From Dermacentor variabilis (lineage: Eukaryota; Arthropoda; Arachnida; Ixodida; Ixodidae), in assembly GCF_050947875.1 (NCBI RefSeq), contig NC_134568.1:197132353-197196352 (forward strand): a DNA stretch of 64,000 bases, in the 5' to 3' direction. The number at the start of each line of letters is the position of its first letter. Position 1 is the first letter of the stretch. A program made the translations under genes and the position numbers. Below the pieces are notes generated by a model. The model was not told the DNA's origin. It worked only from the letters and a program-made list of their open reading frames with translations, and searched no databases. This document shows, piece by piece, positions 56,051 through 64,000 of this stretch.

Positions 56051-57060
56051 CCCTTTGAGGGTCGATTTTTTTTGCCATATGTGACAGCCTGGGGTCGATT
56101 TTTTTTATTACTGATTTTGAATTCTTCAGAGATACCTATTTCGAAAAAAAATTTACCGTAATTTTTCTAGGGTGACCGTAAAGTGAGGAAAAAAATATTT
56201 TGCGTTGGTATATATGTACTTATTTAGGAATAACAAAAATAAAAAGAAGGAAATAAACTCGTAAGAATTAAAAATTTGATGCATTGTTATACACATAGTA
56301 CGATTTAGAAAATGTGCACACAAGAATATTTCGCAACTCTCAAATGTTCCTGCTCTTACACTAATATTTACATCCATAGCCTAATTGAACTGCGTAGGTG
56401 AGTGCACTCAGGAAAACTGTGTGGTTGTATGCCCATCAAAAAAGCAAAACGTGTGACAAACTTCTGCTAATCTTCATTTTATCGCCAACTAGAGGCAATT
56501 AGTTTTCGCGAATATCCAAAAAGCAAATGCATGCACAGCAGCATCCTTCGTGTATGCGCACACCTGTGAGCAATAAACAAGCGAGTAACAGGCAGCCACC
56601 CTTTGACCAATTAGTAATGAGATAGCTATCACTTTTCCAAATGCAAGAAGCCCAAACCGCCCACTGCGGAACAAAACCCAGACTAACTGCCGCACGCCAA
56701 TGCGTGAGCGGTAGTATATAGATGCCCCGGAGCAAACAAACCATAACTGAGGTTTAGCGCTGTGTCCGCGTCTTGCCACTGTCTTTCGTCCCCTTTCGTG
56801 CGCTAAAAAACCTCAGTTATGGAATACCAACACGCCCTAACCTACGCTCTTTCAAACAAACCATGAAACGAAAACCGAGAGAGGGAGGCGCGAGAAAAAA
56901 ATTTCCTGTATTTCCGCATGGTGGTAGCACATGCCAGGAAAGAAAAAGTTAGGAAATTGGCGCGCTTTTTAAACGTACAGACGCCACCGTAAATATGTGG
57001 CATTGACCATTTTGGACTTGTTTGCAGCACTGTATATTTACGTCATTGACTCTGAAAGGG
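56051..57060 (+). mobile_element. piggyBac/Looper-like nonautonomous element
   Basis: 1010 bp between TTAA at 56047-56050 and 57061-57064. Ends are CCCTTTGAGGGTCGA and, reversed, CCCTTTCAGAGTCAA. CCCTTT ends with TTAA duplications are typical of piggyBac/Looper elements. A truncated relative in reverse orientation is at 20085-20794. No transposase. Confidence 0.82.
56741..56822. repeat. Hairpin inside the piggyBac-like element
   Basis: CCATAACTGAGGTTTAGCGC (56741-56760) pairs with GCGCTAAAAAACCTCAGTTA (from 56800), with a small A bulge and a 39-nt loop. Confidence 0.85.
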
Positions 57061-57064
57061 TTAA

Positions 57065-58099
57065 AGGAATAACTTTCTTTTACTACTTACCCTTGGTTTT
57101 GAGGCTTTGTCTGGCCAGGTGCACAGGCGTGCTTGGATTGGTTGGCTTGAGTGCCGACATAACCCTCAGCATAGGTAAGGTGGAGTGCACACTAGCTGTG
57201 GTACAAATGATGACACCATTGTGGAGTGGAGACAGCACCCTGGTCGCAGCATGGCCAATTTGGAACTGCCAGATTCTGCAGTGGCCTTGGACGTCTTGAC
57301 ACATTGCACGAGAGATCTCTTGCCGACTTCTCATGTTCATTTTTTTTGTTGCTTTGTTCTACCCAACCTCGATTATCATCTTCCGTACGATCATATGCAA
57401 AAGTAGGGACACTGTCTCTATTTAGTCATACACTCTGAAAAAGGAACAGTGCAATTCCATCTTAACTGTGCAACCAAAACTCGGCATCTGCTGACTTCAG
57501 ATTGCTCACATAAGTCGTAAAGTATTGCTCTTCATGACACATGCATAAAGCAAGGTGAAACATTGTCGGCATCAATTTCAAGAATATTTCATGCAAAACG
57601 TTATTTTCTTTTATTCTGTTGCCTTTGGTTGCTTATTTTTCTTATTTATTGGATACTGTGAACTTCATTCTCAGGGTCATTCTAGGGAGAGAAATGTTTG
57701 AAAAATACATAATACACTGTGATACATAATGGGCATTCAGCAAAGGAAAATGCTCATAACAAAGCTGATAATATGCCATTTTCATCATGCATATCCAATT
57801 CACATCCAAAATCAGCTTGTTGTTTGGTTACGACAGCACAATTCCATATTTCTGTTGTATTGGGGAAAAAAGAAGAGTTAAGTAAGGCTGAATAACTGTG
57901 CTCTGGTTTATGCAGGCAGATCTTCTTGGAGGTTGCAAGTACAATTTCTTATTTATTCAACACAGCTAGTTGGGCAAGTTGGTTCAGCATAGCTAAAAGA
58001 CACGGTTGAAAGATAGGACAAGACACACATAGTTTTGTGCACCCTTTCATGGTCTTAAGAACTAACTAGTCTACTGACCAGCCTACATGATTTTAACAT
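57065..58099. other. No gene; one repeat fragment
   Basis: Around 57966-58050 tgggcaagttggttcagcat and nearby gacaagacacacatag match the tick repeat seen at 38057. Otherwise unassigned. Confidence 0.4.
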
Positions 58100-59140
58100 G
58101 GCCATGACGGAGTCTGCGCGTGAGTGTATACAGCATATAAAATGGGCCACCAGTCTGCATTTTTCTATTATAACCTTTAAGACTCATAGTCCACACCACA
58201 TAACATACTGCAAGAATGGACATACAGATGTGTTGTATAGGCTGTTAACTGAACTTTCTGTGTTGCATATTGCAGCTTTTTTCTTTAGAACATATAGCTT
58301 TTGATTAGCCTGCTTGCCATTGCAATGTGTGCAGAATAGTTACTCCTAAGTACTTAAAGTGATGTGCATTCTCTAAAACATTATGTCCTATGTGGTACAT
58401 GAAAGAAACTTCCTGCTTTCTTGGTTAATGTTGTTGTTTTAGTATAGTTTATTTCCATGTTCCATTTCACAAGCCACTCATGTTACTATCTGCCATAGTA
58501 GCCCAGTGGCTATAGCATTGCACTGCTGAGCCCGAGTTAGGGAGTTTGATCCTAGTTGTGGCAGCCACTTTCCAACTGGGGCAAGTGCAAAAATACTCGT
58601 GTACTGTGCATTGGGTGCGCGTTAATGAATCCCAGGTGGTCAAAATTAATCTGGAGCCTCCCCACAACAGCGTGCCTTGTAATCAGTTTGTGGTGTTAGT
58701 TCGTAAGACCATAGATTTTTTTTTAAACTCGTCTACTAGCTGTAAGCATCTGTTTGGCTTACTTTGGTCATCTTCACATGTTATTGGGGAATAAATTAAG
58801 TATTGGTAAAAAGCTTCATTTGTACAGGAGCTTGAACAAGGGAAGAAATATCATTAACATAAAGGAAAAACATTATTGGTCCTAATACAGATCCTTGGGG
58901 AATCCCTGAATGCACCGACAATGGGCAAATGATACTTCTATGATACTGCTTTGATCAGAGAAGCAATAAGCTGGTGTGATCCAAACACTCAATCTAAATA
59001 ATAAGCCTTTAAAATCCCTTGAAAGCATGGTGGGCAAGCCAGCATTTTGAAATTTGTTTGGAGTTGGGTTGAATGACAAACATATTTTAGTTAAAATTAC
59101 GGTGTCTGCTATGAATTTTGGGAGAGAAATAGCATTGTAA
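58100..59140 (-). pseudogene. CR1/Jockey-like LINE RT fragment interrupted by a SINE
   Basis: On the minus strand, 58910-58810 reads VHSGIPQGSVLGPIMFFLYV then NDISSLVQAPVQ, which is RT motif B and its continuation. Beyond the SINE the reading resumes near 58460-58330 as KWNMEINYTKT, with HHFKYLGVT-like sequence in a shifted frame, the region following motif C. Near 58260-58130 VQLTAYTTHLYVHSCSML continues it. Many shifts and stops. The YADD motif itself is lost or unreadable. Confidence 0.7.
58492..58715 (+). repeat. tRNA-derived SINE (Ruka-like)
   Basis: Head TGCCATAGTAGCCCAGTGGC (box A) and GGGAGTTTGATCCTAG (box B), body with AATCCCAGGTGGTCAAAATT and GCGTGCCTTGTAATCAG. Colinear with 54550-54789. 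Inserted in the LINE fragment on the opposite strand. Confidence 0.88.
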
Positions 59141-61254
59141 GTGTATCCAAATTTGCTTTTAGATCATCATCAATAGGTAGAGCCAGAAATGCTAGTTCTT
59201 CATGAAGGGATTGCTACAAATTTCTTTTGTTGTGTTCGTTTTAGGTGTGAGTGAAGTGTGAAGGAAATTTTCATGGGATAGCTACTAATTGCCCCCTTTT
59301 GTGTACGTGTCTCTTTTTCTGATATGTTGAACAAGACAGATTTTATATGTTATGAAAATTACTCACTGCCATTTCTTTGATCAAAACAAATGTGACCTTG
59401 GTGCATTATTTCTCCTTTATTTTTATTCCCTTAGTAATGTCAATTTTTACTAATGGTAATGCTGACAAAGCTTACTGCTACAGCCAGAATGCTCTGAACG
59501 TTTCGGAGGAGTTTATTTGATATTGCCTGAAGATAGTAATCGCCATTTTCCCCATGACTTCTCATGGGGAACATTTTTCTGTCATTCTTACTTTTTGAAG
59601 TGCTTCAGGGAGGAATTTGCTAAGAACATGGTGCAATTATTTTTTTTATTCTCAGTACAACTATTCTGTACTGCACATGAACGCTGCACATTGTTTTTAT
59701 GATGAGTTCATGATTAATAGTGCTCACATGAAGTGAACAGATGGGCACTTATATTCCAGCATCCAACTAAGGGTGTTTATTCCCTACATGCACCCAGAAA
59801 AACAGATCGCCTCATCTTCAGTGTACCAGAGCCCATTTTGTTGGTTGTAAGTATAGCCTGAATTTACTGCCTTATTAAGATAACGTATATATACCAACTT
59901 GTATATGCCAACTGCTTACTACAAGTGTAATAGTAGTGCTGGCACATGCTGCAAGAGCTGTGCTCATGGTATTTGGCGCATTTAATGTCTGCAATCAACG
60001 TGCACCTTGTCTAGTGTTATTGGCGTTGGCTCCTTTCTGACTGCAGACTGTGATGAATGGATTAGCCCAGTTCTTTCCAGATGTGCTGTATAAGGAATTT
60101 GACATTGTTTCTCCATCTTCTTTTTTTCAAATAATGAAACTTAAAACCAGAATAGCAGCTATACAGCCATTTTAGGAGTTTCACATCTTATTTTAGGACA
60201 GTTGTTAATCTAAATGGCTGAGGTCAAAAAAAAAAAGAAAAGAAATCTGCTGCAAGTAAGTTGCCACACTAAATATATATGTAGTTGTCACTAGCTGCTG
60301 CTGAGTAATTTCTGTTGGTTGTCTGGGGGACAACATTAAGTTGATATCTTTTATAAATTAATCCTGTCTGTGGCTTCCCCACGTGTAAGCTCCCTCAAAG
60401 CAGCAATGTGCCTATGTTCATCCACAGATCTGTTGCATGCTAATTGATACATGATACTGTTCACATCTGCTCAGTGTTGAATAAAGGTTATCTTACTGCA
60501 TTCCTTTTTTATATAAATCGTGAAACAAATAACGGTGCAAGATCAGCAACAGGAATTCATTGCCTTAACATCCTTTAAGATTAGTTACTCTAGCCATGTA
60601 CAGAGCACCATCTCAATGCACATTTAAGCTCTCTTATTTGTAGTGCTGGCAGTAGTGCAATAGGCATAGCTGCTTGCTGCAAGTGATAAAGATACACTGG
60701 TGGTGCAAGTGGATTGTCTCGTTATGCAGCGCCTACCAGGCAGAGTCGGGATTACATTATTTTGTTAAGTTTCAGATACATCTGATAGGTTTTCATTTAT
60801 AGAGCTCACATTTTAGGCAGTGGAAAAGCACTTCTATTATTAGAAAAGCTCTTGATGACCTTACCAAACTTAGTTGTTCTGCAGCTAATTAATTGTTTTA
60901 ATGTTGAGAATTAACACCATTGTTTGTAATTTTAAGCACTTAGTTTTTCATCAACTTTGTAACGATGAACCGTCGAGTTCAAAATGTACACATCTTTTGC
61001 TGTGTGTGCCCATCTGGTTCAATTGTAAGCCAGGTACCAACCAGCCTTCAATAAGACAAATGCCTAATAAATATTTCTGAGTGCTATTGTGCAAAACACT
61101 GCTGCTGCTATTGCTGTATTATCAATTATGCTGCCCAGTGTATGCTGCTTCTTGAAGGATTCAAACATCACAAGTGTTCGTAATCTTTCGTAATTAGAAT
61201 GTTAACACGCATTGTGCCACTCCTTGGACAATGGTAGAAAATATTAAGCATTTA
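59141..61254. other. No gene recognised
   Basis: AT-rich, with short ORFs only. No recognised repeat or domain. Confidence 0.45.
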
Positions 61255-61420
61255 GTCAATGACCAATTTTCCAGATGCCCAATTTTTTGGACATGCCTGA
61301 TGATTCAGACGGCTTCGCGGAACTGCCACATACCCCATAGAGTGTATAGGAACATATTTCGGGCGCAAAAAACCTTCGCCGTCTGATTTTCCAGACTTTC
61401 TGCCATGACCGCAGCTCTGA
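61255..61420. mobile_element. Tigger-like fragment
   Basis: ccaattttccagatgcccaa, then ttttttggacatgcctgatg and attcagacggcttcgcggaa match the type of internal sequence at 18825-18860 reversed. A shifted second copy, tctgattttccagac, follows. Termini not found. Confidence 0.5.
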
Positions 61421-61849
61421 AACGCCATTAATCTAAGCTACCTCCTTGCTGCCATCTTTATGATCTCGCCATCTTGAACTGGCGCTCTCGCACGCAGTTC
61501 CACGGGCAACCGTAGCCACCACCGTGGCAACACTAGGCCTAGCTACTTCGACATTCGCTACCAAGCTTCTTGCTAGTTGCTATTCGGTGCTGTGTTTTTC
61601 ATTGAAGCAGTTTGCCGCTATAGCAAGGGCACCTACTCCACCTTTGTAATCCTTGCCAATGGCTTCGAAGCTCGGAAAGCACGGCATGTTGCATAATGCC
61701 AGTTTCTGAAAGTCTGCTTTGCCTCAGTTATAGTGGCTAGAGGAGTAGGTGTGCCTAAAGCCCCTCCATCCATGCGTCAACGCTGCTTTTGCTAAGTAAC
61801 GCCAACCTTTGTTGTCCACCGCTGTTCTCTGATTTGTCGCTCATACCAG

Positions 61850-61930
61850 TTCCGCTTCCACAGTTTCCGCTTCCAGGGTTTCCGTTTCTGGTCGTTCCGT
61901 TTCCGGAATTTCCATTTCCTGAATTTTCGC
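61850..61930. repeat. Imperfect ~18-bp minisatellite-like tract
   Basis: Successive variants of ttccgcttcc(a/g)ggg/cag; translated it gives Pro/Phe alternation, a consequence of the repeat and not evidence of a protein. Confidence 0.65.
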
Positions 61931-64000
61931 TTGTGTGCTCGCACCTCTATGCAGAAGTGACGTCGCTTCCGCCTAAATGAGAAGGTGCGACTACACAATT
62001 TCCGCTTGACGCCAGAAGCTGATGGGGTGAGCGAGGAAGGGGCATGGAGGAGTAGGGTAGGTTGGCGGTACTTAACCGTGTTGGCAGAAACGTGTATGGA
62101 GGGGCTTTAGGTGTGCTGACCGAACGTAGTTCACTTCTCCTAATCATGATGCAAAGATGGTGCTGCATTCAGTAGAACAGTTCTGGAAGGGGCAATTGTC
62201 ATGGGACACGGTATGTATTCCTTAATTATAAACGCATGCTCCCGTCGTCTCCTATCATAGTGTGAGCGCGCATACGCCTAAAAATAGTACTGGCGGGGCC
62301 AGGGGGGGTCGAACTCTCTCCTCCTCCTGAAATTTTCAAAAGAATCCCTTTTTCCCACGGAACGGAAAATCTCAGGAGGTGGGCTCCAGAAGAACGGCAT
62401 GGATAAAAGGGAAAGCTTGAATGTGAAAACAAGGCTAGGCTGGTGGCACTTTGAAGGTGTAGGGAGGGGTTGTCATGGGGGTAATCCTCTCTCCCATGCA
62501 CAGAACATTGCGGCCCCACTCATAGCACACCTTCACCTCATCTCGGATTGTGTTAACTGTAGCTACTGAATGGGGATCAGTATTAAAAATTCCACACACA
62601 GAGAAAGACGGGAAGAGCATGTGCATAAAAACTTCAAGGAATTTTCGCTCCCCACCAGGCCTTCGTGTTGTCGAAGAGCTTCTAATTTCTGGTACTTGAC
62701 CGAATCGTCGACCATGCTGCGTGGAAGAAAAGCATTTCGAAAATAATGCGACTAGCTTGTCTAGCATGTGCATAATACCCCCCCCCTCCCTTTTTTCCTC
62801 CTGTTTCTTCCCCTTGTCTCTGACTTTCATTATGTTAATAAACTTGAGAAGAACTTGCTGTTTTGCTTGTTTGTATGCACTGGTAAGATTGAAAGGAGGG
62901 CAAAAAACGGGACAAGATAGACCTGCAGAAGGCTAATTTGCGCACGGCAAAATACATCAAGGACGGGGGTGCTGGGCTAGTGAGGCTAATAAACTGGCAC
63001 AGCAAACAGGTGGAAGGGCAGGTAGGTGAATGGCCTCGAAGTCCACGCGGAAACAAATACGGGAATGTTAGCCGCCACCGCGCGCTTTATTAACCCAGTG
63101 AACCTTGAGTGTGACAGTGACTAACAGAAAAGAAATTTAAGAAGGTGAGTGGAGTGATGTATGCGAGGAAGAGACGGGGGACACACCCAAAAGGTGTCAA
63201 GAATGAAGTTAGCGGATAGTTATGGACTTAGGGAGAGCGTCTCGTGACTTCCCAATTTCTCAATGCCAGACGGTTGTGGCCAGTCGCCTAGCTGAGGCTC
63301 GCCTACCCCATTGTAAGAGATGCTGCTGGCTGCGGAGAGCCAATCCTAACTAAACATCTTGGCAATGTTCAGAATAGACTTTCAAATCTCTCGGAGCTTC
63401 TGGCCTTTATTTTACTGTGAACTATGGGTGCCGTAATTTTCACAAAGGCTTCTAAACAGGAAACAGCTGCTGCGTTGGACTGTCTGCCTGATCAATTCCC
63501 GAGTGTGGTTAAATAACAATATGCGTCACGTGATGACTACAAGACCATAATCGCAAGTTACTTCCAAACATCTCTTCAAATAAGTAGGACAGCAGGTCAC
63601 TGAAAGTGAGTGAAACTTGCATCATACGATACTATTGAAGTTCTGGTGCAAAGCTTCGTTCCTGTATTTTTTAAATCTAGAATAATATGGTATGCCTGCA
63701 ACGCTGAAAGCGCATTAAGCGATTGGCAACTTGCAAAATACGGTTCGCCCTCTTCCGTACGTTGCTGTGGCTGTACCACTCACTGCTGGTAAACGATGAT
63801 CTCCACTGTTACCGGGGCTGCAACAAGTCTGGCCTGCAAACAGGAAGGCACATGATAGTGTGCTGTCTTGTTTTTGTTTGGCCCCGTTTTTAGTACTGTT
63901 AGTTTTTCCAAGTCATGTACCATCAAGGTCATCGACCTACATTATATAAATTCATCAATTCGTAAACGAAATTTTAGTTGTTTCTTTTAATATCCTCATT
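61931..64000. other. No gene recognised
   Basis: Short ORFs without domains. A C run lies near 62781. Confidence 0.4.

Noticed and set aside
61789..61980. Pro/Phe-rich short protein
   Set aside because: The pattern follows from an 18-bp imperfect repeat and has no start or splice support.

Overview
This window looks like nuclear DNA from a hard tick (Ixodidae) or a close arachnid relative. The evidence is four copies of a tRNA-derived SINE resembling the tick family Ruka, several kinds of non-LTR retrotransposon with arthropod features, many DNA-transposon remnants, and one spliced host gene with very long introns. I see no bacterial operons, rRNA, CRISPR array or viral genome.

Host gene: the left 26 kb is the 5' part of CTNNBL1 (beta-catenin-like protein 1, a spliceosome-associated ARM-repeat protein) on the minus strand. 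The ATG is at 26362. Five coding exons can be placed (26333-26362, 26124-26241, 22630-22736, 5992-6131, 3977-4074), all with GT/AG borders. Splice phases imply one unlocated exon between the second and third placed exons. The gene continues off the left edge, and everything else before 26 kb is intron filled by mobile DNA.

Intron contents: a Tigger/pogo transposon entering from the left edge (1-1732), a Mutator-like transposase remnant, a mariner 3' fragment, a CR1-like LINE with a long uninterrupted ORF (7688-10249), an RTE copy split by a later insertion, a Tigger element (17135-19196) carrying an I-type LINE tail, and several elements flanked by TTAA. One of those (20875-22560) encodes a damaged THAP domain, which suggests the Kolobok superfamily.

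Middle: 26.4-29.5 kb has no recognisable gene. From 30.0 to 36.2 kb, copies of one unclassified repeat lie in both orientations, with three copies of a 250-265 bp terminal-inverted-repeat MITE and an almost perfect palindrome with 86-nt arms (31217-31451).

Right half: an I-type LINE with a 14-bp target duplication (39461-41760), a Harbinger-like fragment, and a second, near-complete I-type LINE (about 42905-50306). The second LINE was broken by an RTE (43680-44563) and by a TTAA element (45141-46984); removing the latter and one TTAA restores the LINE reading frame across the site. Further right are a THAP-domain pseudogene (51.1 kb), a Tigger-like element holding a SINE with a 14-bp target duplication, a piggyBac/Looper-like element (56051-57060), and a LINE fragment interrupted by another SINE. 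From 59.1 kb onward little is recognisable. The window is therefore one host gene inside layered transposon insertions rather than a cooperating gene system.
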